A DNA stretch of 47,371 bases from a virus. A model generated the notes under the pieces. The model was not told where the DNA came from, ran no database searches, and saw nothing but the letters and a program-made list of their open reading frames with translations. The position numbers were made by a program, and so were the translations under genes. Shown here piece after piece: positions 15,181 to 23,262 of this stretch. The first letter of the stretch is position 1. Each line of letters starts with the position of its first letter. Location: the IMG/VR virus record IMGVR_UViG_3300025913_000057, positions 1-47,371 of that record. One strand, 5' to 3'.

Positions 15181-16410
15181 TCAGGTAATGGTGGTCGTAT
15201 CCGCGACGATCACGCCCCACTGGCCGCGCAACCACTGGTAGCCGTAGATCACGTCAAGACGTGTCGCGAGCTGATCAGTGCCAAGCACGTAGTCAGTGAT
15301 CATGCGGATAGAAATGCCGTCATATTCGCGACGGGCCGCTTCATGCACGCCGCGGGGGAGAACCAGGTCGGCAGTCGCCAGAGTGACGGCCTCCGGCGCG
15401 TAGGCAAGGTTCTTGCGGTAGACGCTGTTGGCGGGAGTAACAAGACGAACCGCCGCGCTGTTGGCCGGCGAGGAGTCGACCGACTGGTACTGCACGAACA
15501 CACCGGCGGACGGAGGGGCCACGATCGCCGGAAAGATCGGAATCGAGGTCGCGCCCGAGGGGACGTTCGCAGTCACGACGAACTGGCGAAGGTTGCCGGT
15601 GGTCAGCTTGAACACCCAGTTAACGGCATTCACGTTGTCGATGGTGATGATGTCACCAGCGTTGAGCGTACCGGTGATCGCACCAACCGTCAGGGTCGAG
15701 CCCTGCTGGCTGCCGCCGCTGATCGTGCCTGCAGTGAAAGACCCGGTAGTGTGATTGATGACCGTCTGGTCCATGAAGAAGTCGAACCCGAGGGCGTTCT
15801 TCATCTGGCCAGTGCGGTACTGCTCGCCGATCTGCGGGGTCGGGTTGAACAGGCCGGTGAGCGAACTCACAAGTGCCGCTTCCGTCCACTGGTTCTGCAC
15901 CAGTTTGCGGCCGGGCATCATCGGGGCAGAGTTGTCGTTGAGCGACGCGCCGGCCTTGAGGATGGTGTACTGGTTCGGATTGATGATGTTGCCGCTGGAG
16001 TCGGTGTTCATCACGAGGTTGGAAACGTTGGTCTCGACGCCCGACATGACATCGGCGGCGATATTGCCGGCGAGGTCATTCATCATCGGAAGCAGAACGC
16101 GTTCCGAGTAGTCGTCCAACTTCAGGGCGCGCTCGGCAGAGCTGAAAGCCACGTCAACGCCCTTCTGGGTACGAAGCGCGAGAGACGTGAACTTTTCGGA
16201 CGTGTCCTGGATGGACAGCGCCGTGCCGGTACGGACGGTAAAGTCGTTCGGCAGGCGGATACGCAGAGTGTCGCCGATCTTGGCGCCGTCGATGGCGAAC
16301 TGATCGTCGTACTGCGTGTTGATATTGCGGATGAACATATTGCTGTTCTTGAAGAGCGAGACAGCGGCTCGCGTGATCATGTCGATCGTGAGGATCGTAT
16401 TGCCGGCCAC
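15181..16410 (-). CDS. major capsid (coat) protein, P22 gp5 family
   Basis: This is a 409-aa protein that forms the T=7 shell. Recognisable N-terminal region: NTILTIDMITRAAVSLFKNS, NMFIRNINTQYDDQFA, KIGDTLRIRLPNDFTVRTG, LALRTQKGVDVAFSSAERAL. A central insertion-like domain contains GTISGGSQQGSTLTVGAITG. The C-terminus ends YDGISIRMITDYVLGTDQLA, then YGYQWLRGQWG, as in coat proteins of this family. The start ATG has a perfect AGGAGG 6 bases upstream, fitting very high expression, and lies below a structured leader. Scaffold precedes and gp4 follows, as in P22. Confidence 0.94.
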   Translation of the reverse strand: MAGNTILTIDMITRAAVSLFKNSNMFIRNINTQYDDQFAIDGAKIGDTLRIRLPNDFTVRTGTALSIQDTSEKFTSLALRTQKGVDVAFSSAERALKLDDYSERVLLPMMNDLAGNIAADVMSGVETNVSNLVMNTDSSGNIINPNQYTILKAGASLNDNSAPMMPGRKLVQNQWTEAALVSSLTGLFNPTPQIGEQYRTGQMKNALGFDFFMDQTVINHTTGSFTAGTISGGSQQGSTLTVGAITGTLNAGDIITIDNVNAVNWVFKLTTGNLRQFVVTANVPSGATSIPIFPAIVAPPSAGVFVQYQSVDSSPANSAAVRLVTPANSVYRKNLAYAPEAVTLATADLVLPRGVHEAARREYDGISIRMITDYVLGTDQLATRLDVIYGYQWLRGQWGVIVADTTTIT

Positions 16411-16423
16411 ATTGGCCTCCTTG

Positions 16424-16482
16424 GGTCACGGGGATGGGGGTGCTGCCTTCCGCAGCGGGGTTGGTTTCCGGTGCCCGTGACC
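16424..16482 (-). promoter_or_regulatory. structured 5' leader of the coat gene
   Basis: GGTCACGGG (16424-16432) pairs with CCCGTGACC (16474-16482), enclosing a smaller GCTGC/GCAGC hairpin (16442-16446 with 16452-16456). On the minus-strand RNA the closing stem ends a few bases before AGGAGG of the coat gene. It may control coat translation relative to scaffold or act as an RNase-resistant 5' end. Confidence 0.5.
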
Positions 16483-16570
16483 GAAGATTTGCGAGCGTGA
16501 CCCGGCAGACTGGCCGGTACAGAGAACCCCGCTTAACCGGCGGGTGCGGTCAGTCTAAAGTTGTGGTGGC

Positions 16571-17428
16571 CTAGCGCCCCTTGGCTGCGACTTGGCGCAG
16601 ATACGTGTCGGCCCACTTGTCCATCGGTAGGCTTTCGTCATCGAGGCGAACCCCGACGGGAGCAGCGCCGCCGACAGGCTTGAGGGGCGCGGGAGCCTTG
16701 GAAATTGGTTTGGGCGCGGCAGCAGCGGGCTTTGCTAGCTTTTCGCTGAGTTTGGCGATCTCGATAGCCATCTTGACCGGCGGCAACGAGAGAATGCGTT
16801 CAGCCTGCTCAGGGTCTTTCGCAAGGCTGTAGAAAATGTCGTGGCCATTCGGAATGTCGGGGTCGGTGATGGCCTCGAAGAAATCGGGGCGAGCGTTCAT
16901 CTGATCGCCGAAATCCGTCACCATCTGCTGCCGTACGGCATCAAAGTCCTCGTACTGAGCCAATCCGGCCTGAAGCACTCGACCCGTGGCTTCGCGGAAG
17001 GCCTTGGCGCTTTCCTCTTGCTGCAGTTCTGCCCGCGCCTGGCGCTTGGCCTCTTCCATTGAGATCGGCTGCGCGTCGGGTTTTGCCGGAGTGTCGGCCG
17101 GCTTCTCATACGCCGCTAACCGGCGCTCCGCCTCGGCGAGCTTTTCTTCGGCCACACGTCGCTTGTTGACCTCTTCGATCCGGCGGCGCTCTTTCCAGTC
17201 GAGAGGCGGCTTGGCCTTTTCGTCTGGCTTTTTATCGGGATCGTCGGCACTGGCATCTGCCGGGGTGTCAGTGCCATCGGGTTCCGGTGGCTGCCCGTCG
17301 TCTGCCGGCTTCTCCGGCTCAGGCGGATCGGCCTCGAGGTTTTGGATAGGGAAGTCTTTGGCGATCGTTTCGGCAGCACCAAGCGGCTGCTCACCCTCTT
17401 CGGGTGTCAGTTCCTTTTCGGTATTCAT
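16571..17428 (-). CDS. scaffolding protein
   Basis: This is a 285-aa acidic, highly charged, helical protein. It has a disordered Glu/Asp/Pro-rich N-terminus (EPEKPADDGQPPEPDGTDTP), a long coiled coil (about 80-120, WKERRRIEEVNKRRVAEEKL) and a central helical part with YEDFDAVRQQMVTDFGDQMN. The positively mixed C-terminus is ESLPMDKWADTYLRQVAAKG, where P22-type scaffolds contact coat. It directs coat assembly into a procapsid and exits before packaging. The place between portal-side genes and coat is the P22 gene 8 position. Annotated as scaffold with good confidence from composition, the KWA end and position. Confidence 0.85.
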   Translation of the reverse strand: MNTEKELTPEEGEQPLGAAETIAKDFPIQNLEADPPEPEKPADDGQPPEPDGTDTPADASADDPDKKPDEKAKPPLDWKERRRIEEVNKRRVAEEKLAEAERRLAAYEKPADTPAKPDAQPISMEEAKRQARAELQQEESAKAFREATGRVLQAGLAQYEDFDAVRQQMVTDFGDQMNARPDFFEAITDPDIPNGHDIFYSLAKDPEQAERILSLPPVKMAIEIAKLSEKLAKPAAAAPKPISKAPAPLKPVGGAAPVGVRLDDESLPMDKWADTYLRQVAAKGR

Positions 17429-17494
17429 GATGTTCCTTGAACCTGGCTTACGCGCCAGTGCGAGAACCCGGTGTTAGGCGCCGGTACCGAATAG

Positions 17495-17862
17495 TCAGGC
17501 TACGAACACGTCAAAACGGCGGTAAACGTCGCCATTGCTCATCAGATAGAATTCTAGGCCACGAACAGAAACGCCGCCGTAAGTCACCGTTTCGCCGTAG
17601 GTGCCACGAGGAGGTTCAGAGGCGCGGCAAAGCCGACGTTCCGCTGCCTTGGCAACAAGCTCCTCAGCCAGAGGCCTTAGACGAAGGCTCGAAAATTCAT
17701 CCAGCGTCTTAACGATCTCATCTTTTTTTCGGTGAAACCGACGGTGCACGTGTCGGTGTGAGGTCCGTCCGAGAGACGACCGTCTTCACCACCAGTGGCG
17801 TTCACCAGCAGCAGCGCCATCTCTCGCGTAAGCAATCGGATGGTGAGCGGAGCCTTGGCCAC
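17495..17862 (-). CDS. small head-region protein split over two frames at a slippery site
   Basis: Frame 1 runs from GTG 17862 (AGGT about 6 bases upstream) for 61 codons to the stop at 17677-17679. Frame 2 (-1 relative) is open to the stop at 17495-17497. The two overlap at GAA-AAA-AAG, so a -1 slip at A AAA AAG would give ...TEKKDEIVKTLDEF... and one protein of about 122 aa ending NGDVYRRFDVFVA. Frame 2 has no good start of its own. Only the joined product looks continuous: a globular beta-end (GGVSVRGLEFYLMSNGDVY) follows the helical middle. It may be programmed recoding, a true frameshift mutation or a homopolymer error. Position next to scaffold suggests a minor head or decoration protein. 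Confidence 0.6.
17722..17736 (-). other. A AAA AAG slippery heptamer (possible -1 frameshift site)
   Basis: The minus strand reads ACC GAA AAA AAG ATG in frame 1. The heptamer A-AAA-AAG is the same as the Escherichia coli dnaX slippery site. Unshifted ribosomes stop 16 codons later; shifted ones enter a long open frame. I see no obvious strong stem-loop within 10 bases downstream, so stimulation is uncertain. Confidence 0.5.
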
Positions 17863-18075
17863 TCACTTACCTTTCTTTTTGCCGAGAACTTTGTTGGCGC
17901 GGGCATCGATCTTCGCCTCTGTCGATTTCGACATGCGGCCGGCGTTGACGGCCTGCGTCGCGCGGGCTTTGGCGTTGGCGGCGTGTTTCTTGTCCTCGAC
18001 GGGATAACTCTTGTCGGGCCCAGCGAAGGCCTTGGCGGGCAGTTTCTTGCGATCAGCAGCAGTGAGTTTAGTCAT
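17863..18075 (-). CDS. small basic phage protein
   Basis: This is a 70-aa, Lys/Ala-rich protein (MTKLTAADRKKLPAKAFAGP, DKSYPVED, KKKGK end). The AFAGPDKSYPVEDKKHAANA core is a widely seen signature of a small conserved phage protein family found near head genes. It may bind nucleic acid or act in capsid assembly, but no function is known to me. Its stop TGA is followed at once by the GTG of the split gene, and its start overlaps the upstream gene by 8 bases, placing it firmly in the head operon. Confidence 0.8.
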   Translation of the reverse strand: MTKLTAADRKKLPAKAFAGPDKSYPVEDKKHAANAKARATQAVNAGRMSKSTEAKIDARANKVLGKKKGK

Positions 18076-18298
18076 CGGCGGTTACCTCAACAGGAATGCG
18101 CCAACCCGTGGCGCGCGGTCTTTTGGGTGGCATGGGCGCGAGATAACTGGCCACAAGGCTATCAGGCCACCCATCGCCATTAGATGTGTCGAGATAGGCA
18201 ACCATTCCGTTGGAACTCGCCTGTATGATCAAGGGTGGAGAATAGTCCGCAACGAACGCCCTAAACTCATCCTGAGAAACGAGACGAAGGTCTCGCAT
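18068..18298 (-). CDS. hypothetical protein, head operon
   Basis: This is a 76-aa protein starting ATG 18298, directly after the TGA of the upstream gene. It is mixed alpha/beta, with DEFRAFVADYSPPLIIQASS, GMVAYLDTSNGDGWPDSLVA and a Pro/Arg-rich end. There is no transmembrane segment and no cysteine. No family was recognised. The tight packing between portal and scaffold genes suggests a role in head assembly or packaging. Confidence 0.7.
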   Translation of the reverse strand: MRDLRLVSQDEFRAFVADYSPPLIIQASSNGMVAYLDTSNGDGWPDSLVASYLAPMPPKRPRATGWRIPVEVTADD

Positions 18299-18550
18299 TC
18301 AACAAATCTTCTTCATCTGAGCGGCCTGCTCATCAGCGTGACGCTTCACGTCAGCCATGAGCTTGGCGTCTTTCTTCAGCTGCTCGGCACGGGTGAGAAC
18401 GCGCATGGCATCCTCGACTTCCCATTTGCGCTCCGGGTGCATCACGACCGGCTTTTTGATGCTGCCGGTGCCCGTGGTCTTCACCACGGGATTGTAGGCT
18501 GGACCACCAGCCTTTCGGACGGCGGTCTTATTGATAGGCGACTTGTTCAG
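18299..18550 (-). CDS. hypothetical protein, probable CTG start
   Basis: This is about 83 aa and basic (NKSPINKTAVRKAGGPAYNP, later TRAEQLKKDAKLMADVKRHA). No ATG, GTG or TTG fits the end of the upstream gene. The only start that does is CTG 18550, which overlaps the upstream stop as CTGA in the same way other genes here use ATGA, with GGAGG 5 bases before it. An internal GTG or ATG would lose the N-terminal conserved-looking part. The C-terminal helix ends in MKKIC. Function unknown; a small head-operon protein. Confidence 0.6.
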   Translation of the reverse strand: MNKSPINKTAVRKAGGPAYNPVVKTTGTGSIKKPVVMHPERKWEVEDAMRVLTRAEQLKKDAKLMADVKRHADEQAAQMKKIC

Positions 18551-18852
18551 TTGAGCCTCCTGCGGCTGGGGAATGGCGTGGTTTCGGTGGCGCGCGATTT
18601 GAAATCGAAGATGGCTTCTGCGATCTTCGCCTTGTCCTTCTCGTCCAGTCCCGGCATGCCGAGCAGCATTGAAAGCTTCTCGACGGCCTCGGGAACGAAG
18701 TTGCTCCAATATCGTCGCACGTATGCTTTCTGTGAAATGCCCACAGTGCGGAAGCGATCTGAACGGCCTCCGTCATAGAAGACGCCCGCGAATTCCTCGG
18801 CGGTATTGCGGATAAGAGTCGGCACTTCGCCGGCCCTGATGTTGAGCATCAT
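18547..18852 (-). CDS. hypothetical protein next to portal
   Basis: This is a 101-aa protein starting ATG-ATG at 18852, 31 bases after the portal stop. Contents: VPTLIRNTAEEFAGVFYDGG, RSDRFRTVGISQKAYVRRYW and a helical end with LLGMPGLDEKDKAKIAEAIF. The YVRRYWSNFVP segment recalls a small family found next to portal genes in related podoviruses. No catalytic or metal site is visible. Probably a minor component of head assembly. Confidence 0.7.
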   Translation of the reverse strand: MMLNIRAGEVPTLIRNTAEEFAGVFYDGGRSDRFRTVGISQKAYVRRYWSNFVPEAVEKLSMLLGMPGLDEKDKAKIAEAIFDFKSRATETTPFPSRRRLN

Positions 18853-18883
18853 GGCTGCGGTATCTCCGTCGATAAGCGTGAGG

Positions 18884-21037
18884 TTAGGCCGCGATCTGCT
18901 GCGGCGCGGGTTGAGCCTGAGCGGGAACGGGCGCAGGAGCGGCGGGAGCGCTCATGTCGCCGGGCGGCTTGGTGGACAACATGCTCATGATGGTCTGCAT
19001 GATGAGGGGTTGGACCTGTTCTTGGGTCACATACGGCCCGGCGTTCCCCTCAGCCGTCAGTCGCTTGGTATCAGCGTTGAAGGCGTCGATGTTTTTCTGA
19101 TCGATGCGAATGGCGTAATCCATCTGCTTGCTGTCGAGCTTCTGCTGCAATTGCGCCACTGCATCATGGGCCTGCTGCAACTGCTGCGTGAGATGCTGGA
19201 CCTCTTGGCTCGGCCCATCGCCCTTGATGTTATCAGGGATGGTCTTTGCCCAACGCTCGGCCAACTGATCAGCCATCGGGAAATCAGCCGCCTTCCACAT
19301 CAGGTCGCCACCGATCTGCATGAATTCCTTGTTCTGCGCTGCGATCTGCGTCATCGCATTGAACGCTTCCTGACGCCTGGTGGCATACGCCGGACCAACA
19401 TCGCTCTCGACCTCATAACGCCCCACATTGGGATTGAAGATCGCATTCGCGTTTTCGGTTTCTTGCTGCTGCTCCTGTTCTAGTTGCTGGAAGGCGCCGG
19501 GGGCACTCGGATCGAGTTGCACCTGGCTCTTGGTGCCATCCTTTGCCATGATGCGGATTACACGCGGCGTGTCGTAAATTTTCGGGATGAGGTCGATCAG
19601 GATTTTACCCGTGAACCGGATCGCGATCGCCAGATTGTCGATGAAGTGATAGGTCGCGTTGTCGCCCTGGCGCTGGCGCTCATTGATCGCCTTGCCCGAC
19701 GTAGCGTTCTCGTTCTGCCCGAACTGCGACTGATACTGGCCCGAGGCCATCATCATCTCGTTCTGGGTCATCTGCATACCCTGAACGTAGGCGGTTGCCA
19801 TCACTGCCGGCTGAATTCGCTGCGGCGCCGGAATGGTCTTTGCTCCATCCTCGGTATAGGCATTGTAGGGCAGAACCGGCAGCTCATCAAGGTTCGAGCG
19901 AGACCAGAATTCCTCTTGCCCCTCGATCGCCTCGACTGGTGCCATGTACGGCGTTTTGGTCTGCAGCGCGACTTGAGCCGTAGCTTCGGAGGTCCAGTAG
20001 TTGTACATCCGCTGCGCGTCTTTCATCGCGCGGGTGTGGCCCTTACGGTCTAGCTTGCCTTCGATGATTGTTTCTTCGCCAATCACTCGGACGATCGGGA
20101 CGTACTTGCCCGGCCACTCGCGGCGATCGATGATTTTTGATCCGGCGATTTTGTACCACATCACCTGATCGGAGAGGATTTCCCGGCGACGGATTTGCTC
20201 GGGATTATCCTTCTCGACGAGATCGACGAGCTGCCTGAACTCGTCGGTTGCAGCGCTGCGCTTGCTCTGCATCGCGATGCCGCCAGTCTGCGGGTCAACA
20301 ATCGCGATCAGCTCGTCGGCTTTTTGCGTTCTCGCGTAATATTCCGCGACGCGGACGTGATGATCATCAATCCAGTCGTCGCCGGGCGAGCCGAGGACGG
20401 ACATGCCGCCATCGTCGGTAAACTTCGGATTTTCCTTGTTGAATTCGTCTCGCGGCTTGTCCTCGAACGCGAAACCGTAGCGAGCATCAGACCCATCGAT
20501 CTCGGAAATGTCGGGGTCGAGGAACAGTTGAAGCGGGTTTTTCTCGCGCTTGATGAAGATTTCCTGATCGAAGCTATCGTTGCTCACATAGTCGGTGACG
20601 ACGCGCCAGTAGCCGATGCCGCCCTGTACCTGAAAGCTCGTTGCTGTGTCGTATGCCGCCTCGGCGTTTGACTGGTACTCGATGTGACGGACAACGCCCT
20701 CGTAGGTCTGCGCCGCATCGTAGGTCGCGCCATCCCCCACAGGGCGAATATTGACGCCAGGCTTGTTCTGCTTCGCATCGTTGATGATCTGAAGGTTATG
20801 CTGGCGCGTTTTGTTGATGGTCAGGCAGGGCTTGCGACGATCTTGCCGATAGGTGCGAAGCTGATCGTCCCACTGCCAATTGTTATCAGGGTCAGCGTTG
20901 GCGAATTTCAGGTCTTCGATGAAGCCTTTACGCGCGTCGCCTTCCCATTCTTCGCAATAGGCAAAGCGCTGCTTCGCCTCGGCAATGATCCTTGCGTCGC
21001 CGGTCAACCCAGCGAGGCTGTCGTCATCATCGACCAT
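18884..21037 (-). CDS. portal protein, P22 gp1 family
   Basis: This is a 717-aa protein forming the dodecameric ring through which DNA is packaged and ejected. Visible landmarks are the early FAYCEEWEGDARKGFIEDLK, DNNWQWDDQLRTYRQDRRKP, CLTINKTRQHNLQIINDAKQ and GYWRVVTDYVSNDSFDQEIF. Later come LFLDPDISEIDGSDARYGF, MYNYWTSEATAQVALQTKTP and a Gln-rich helical C-terminus (HLTQQLQQAHDAVAQLQQKL) that would form the internal barrel. Length is close to P22 gp1 (725). It starts 3 bases after the large terminase stop. Confidence 0.95.
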   Translation of the reverse strand: MVDDDDSLAGLTGDARIIAEAKQRFAYCEEWEGDARKGFIEDLKFANADPDNNWQWDDQLRTYRQDRRKPCLTINKTRQHNLQIINDAKQNKPGVNIRPVGDGATYDAAQTYEGVVRHIEYQSNAEAAYDTATSFQVQGGIGYWRVVTDYVSNDSFDQEIFIKREKNPLQLFLDPDISEIDGSDARYGFAFEDKPRDEFNKENPKFTDDGGMSVLGSPGDDWIDDHHVRVAEYYARTQKADELIAIVDPQTGGIAMQSKRSAATDEFRQLVDLVEKDNPEQIRRREILSDQVMWYKIAGSKIIDRREWPGKYVPIVRVIGEETIIEGKLDRKGHTRAMKDAQRMYNYWTSEATAQVALQTKTPYMAPVEAIEGQEEFWSRSNLDELPVLPYNAYTEDGAKTIPAPQRIQPAVMATAYVQGMQMTQNEMMMASGQYQSQFGQNENATSGKAINERQRQGDNATYHFIDNLAIAIRFTGKILIDLIPKIYDTPRVIRIMAKDGTKSQVQLDPSAPGAFQQLEQEQQQETENANAIFNPNVGRYEVESDVGPAYATRRQEAFNAMTQIAAQNKEFMQIGGDLMWKAADFPMADQLAERWAKTIPDNIKGDGPSQEVQHLTQQLQQAHDAVAQLQQKLDSKQMDYAIRIDQKNIDAFNADTKRLTAEGNAGPYVTQEQVQPLIMQTIMSMLSTKPPGDMSAPAAPAPVPAQAQPAPQQIAA

Positions 21038-21040
21038 CGA

Positions 21041-22360
21041 CTAACCCATCCACGATTGGCGAGTGCGAGTGACAGGCTCGGGCATAAGCAACGGTGCCTT
21101 GACCTTCGGCGCCGAGAGCACGGTCGGGAACAAATCCGAAATCGCCCACACGGCAGCATCGGCCCGGTCCGGCGAACGATCGCCAGTGTACCCAGCCGAC
21201 GAGAACGCCAGCAGTTGATCCTCAAGCCGCGGGAAGCGGCCGTAGTGGCGAACTTTGCCTTGCGCGTAGAGGGTGGCGATGGGTTCGGCCCGGACATGCT
21301 TGCCACGTGACGCCTTGACCTCACGGAACGGAATGTGCGCACCCTTGGCCCGGATCACTTCCTTGACCATCGCACCGCCATAGTTCGTCTCGGCGACGAT
21401 GGTGTCAGCACCCCAGCGCTCATAAGCGGAGACGGCGATGCCAGCCCATTCGGATGGACCATGGCGCCCGCTTAGGTCTTCCAGCACATAGGCGTTCCCG
21501 TCTACGCCAACGCCGGCCGCAACGATCCCAACCTCATCAGAGCGCTTGTCCTCATCGCCCGACGAGCCGGAAGGGTCGATCGCAATAACAATGCGCTTCA
21601 GTTCCGGGAGGACATCTGCGCGATGCTGGTCGAGCGTTTCGATAGTCCAGAGTGCGCCATCGACCTCATCGACGTATTCGCCTTCGAAGAACCGCTTGCG
21701 CTGCTTGGTGGGGAGATTGCGCAGGCTGTCTAGAAATTCATCGGAGAGATTTTCGGCATTCTCTTCCGGGCTGATGAACGAGCGCTTATAGTTGTCGGGG
21801 TCACTAAGCGCGGTGCCAGAAATCGGATCGACGTGCTTGCCGAACTCGAGATTGGTCCAGTGGTTTGCGCCGCCTGGATTGAGATCGTAATAGGCCCGCT
21901 GTTTCAGGCCTTCGACCTGCTGCGCAAGGCGTGTACGAGCGACTACAACCGAGGCGTAGGGGATCTGTGAGCACTCGTTAAGGTAGAGGCTAACGTATTC
22001 CTGTCCCAAAATCTTCTCGACGCGCTCTTTGTCGTCCAGGCCGCCGATCCAGATTTGCGACTTGTTTGGCAGTTCGAAGAAGCCATCCTGCCGATGCTCC
22101 GAAAGCTTCACTTCCGGGAAGCATACCGACATGACCTTGGGCAGCGTATCGAGGGCGATAGATGAGCGAGCGGCGTTACCCCTGAAGCGTAGGATGGCGT
22201 GGCGCGAGCCTTCAGCCCTGAGCCCACGCACGACTACAGCGCGAGTGAGCAGGAACGTCTTGCCCGATCGCGCGCCACCGGCCAGCAACGTATGACGTTG
22301 CGGGCCAGTCAGAAGCGCCGTCGCCCTGACTTGGCCAGCGTTAGGCTTATAGCTCTGCAT
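21041..22360 (-). CDS. terL: terminase large subunit
   Basis: This is a 439-aa packaging motor. The ATPase domain has Walker A GGARSGKT (28-35), Walker B VSLYLNE with catalytic Glu129, and an ATPase coupling region around YYDLNPGGANHWTN. The C-terminal RNase H-like nuclease has its first metal Asp in VIAIDPSGSS (about 262), a second acidic site in DTIVAETNYGG and a third in DRADAAVWA. It belongs to the Terminase_6-like group. ATG 22360 overlaps the terS 3' end by 14 bases, so the subunits are coupled. Headful packaging is likely in a P22-like phage. Confidence 0.95.
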   Translation of the reverse strand: MQSYKPNAGQVRATALLTGPQRHTLLAGGARSGKTFLLTRAVVVRGLRAEGSRHAILRFRGNAARSSIALDTLPKVMSVCFPEVKLSEHRQDGFFELPNKSQIWIGGLDDKERVEKILGQEYVSLYLNECSQIPYASVVVARTRLAQQVEGLKQRAYYDLNPGGANHWTNLEFGKHVDPISGTALSDPDNYKRSFISPEENAENLSDEFLDSLRNLPTKQRKRFFEGEYVDEVDGALWTIETLDQHRADVLPELKRIVIAIDPSGSSGDEDKRSDEVGIVAAGVGVDGNAYVLEDLSGRHGPSEWAGIAVSAYERWGADTIVAETNYGGAMVKEVIRAKGAHIPFREVKASRGKHVRAEPIATLYAQGKVRHYGRFPRLEDQLLAFSSAGYTGDRSPDRADAAVWAISDLFPTVLSAPKVKAPLLMPEPVTRTRQSWMG

Positions 22361-22715
22361 CAGTTGCTGAGATCACGACCTGAAAGCCGCCGGTGTGCTC
22401 AACGTCGTGCTTGTCGCGCCAGTCTTCTGGACCTGCGTTCTTGAGCGCAAAAATCGTTGAGGTGACGACGGGTCCCTGCTCTGCTTTGAGCAGTCGGCGC
22501 TCTAGAAAAAGCTGCCTTTTTGCCTGTGCAAGCTTTACAGTGTCCGCAAATGCGGGATGGCGTTCAGCCCATTCGTAGACGCGCTGGCGATGTACGTTGA
22601 GGTCGGCCGCCGCTGCCGCGAGCGAGAGGCCACCTTCCATTCGCTCAAGGATTTGCTCCCCTAACTCTGGCGTGAAGTCCGTAGGACGGCCAACTGACTG
22701 ACGTTCATCTGCCAT
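22347..22715 (-). CDS. terS: terminase small subunit
   Basis: This is a 122-aa protein from ATG 22715 (TGATG overlap with the 26-aa gene upstream). The N-terminal helix-turn-helix is GRPTDFTPELGEQILERM, then GGLSLAAAAADLNVHRQRVY with EWAERHPAF. The region that follows is helical oligomerisation sequence (AQAKRQLFLERRLLKAEQGP) and the end may contact TerL. It recognises the packaging start site. Good match to phage terminase small subunits of the terminase_5-like or Mu-gp27-like HTH type. The open frame extends 73 codons upstream but these overlap two other genes and lack a ribosome site. Confidence 0.9.
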   Translation of the reverse strand: MADERQSVGRPTDFTPELGEQILERMEGGLSLAAAAADLNVHRQRVYEWAERHPAFADTVKLAQAKRQLFLERRLLKAEQGPVVTSTIFALKNAGPEDWRDKHDVEHTGGFQVVISATDAEL

Positions 22716-22795
22716 CAGTCGATCCTTGCGAGGTAGATTGTGAGCGCTGCGAAAGCGATGAGAACGAGAGCGCCGAGGATAACGGTGAACGTCAT
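22715..22795 (-). CDS. 26-aa single-pass membrane peptide coupled to terS
   Basis: The peptide is MTFTVILGALVLIAFAAL followed by TIYLARID. Its ATG overlaps the stop of the 62-aa gene (ATGA) and its TGA overlaps the terS ATG (TGATG), so it is locked between two coupled genes. A single hydrophobic helix fills almost the whole sequence. The double coupling argues that it is translated; the function is unknown. Confidence 0.6.
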   Translation of the reverse strand: MTFTVILGALVLIAFAALTIYLARID

Positions 22796-22980
22796 GCGTT
22801 GGCCGCGTCGCTTCTGAACCAGCACCGCTCTTTACGGTCATAATGCCAAGTGCCTTTGGGAACACCGCGCTGGAGGCGCTTGCGCAGACCTTTAGCCTGC
22901 AGCCAGCCCTGCCTCCCGTCTGCATAGGTCGCAAGGACCGCGTCGAAGGCGATCGAATATTCGCACTTGCGATCGCTCAC
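22792..22980 (-). CDS. hypothetical small protein upstream of terS
   Basis: This is a 62-aa protein, coupled on both sides by ATGA overlaps. It is basic and aromatic (SIAFDAVLATYADGRQGWLQ; GTWHYDRKERCWFRSDAANA). It could fold as a small domain with a nucleic acid-binding surface, but no family was recognised. Because it sits in a chain of coupled genes it is almost certainly expressed with packaging genes. Confidence 0.7.
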   Translation of the reverse strand: MSDRKCEYSIAFDAVLATYADGRQGWLQAKGLRKRLQRGVPKGTWHYDRKERCWFRSDAANA

Positions 22981-23255
22981 GACGGACTCACCACTTTGAT
23001 GTTGACCGCCTGCACGAAGGTACGACCGCCTGCCGTCATGATGGTATTGGTGACGGTGTAGGTGTTGTTGGGCGTGCCGTTTTTCAGCCAGATCGTGGCT
23101 GTCTGCGGCCCTGTGGTGGCGTGATCCTCAACAAGGCTCGCATCGGAAATCGTCCACGACGATGAGGTAACGGTGTCAGTCACAAGCTCAGCGGACCAGT
23201 TGATCTGATAGTCCAGCAGTTCGTTGGGGCTCTTCGATGGCCAATTCAATGCCAT
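22977..23255 (-). CDS. small tail/head-associated beta protein
   Basis: This is a 92-aa protein from ATG 23255 with GAGG 6 bases upstream. The opening MALNWPSKSPNELLDYQINW, then SAELVTDTV and TGPQTATIWLKNGTPNNTYT are hallmarks of a common small phage protein (immunoglobulin-like beta sandwich) encoded near tail or fibre genes. It is the third of three genes after the tailspike and probably a virion accessory. Confidence 0.75.
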   Translation of the reverse strand: MALNWPSKSPNELLDYQINWSAELVTDTVTSSSWTISDASLVEDHATTGPQTATIWLKNGTPNNTYTVTNTIMTAGGRTFVQAVNIKVVSPS

Positions 23256-23262
23256 AGAGACC

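Noticed and set aside
15040-16500. 486-codon + strand frame
   Set aside because: Antisense to the coat gene, with shadow composition.
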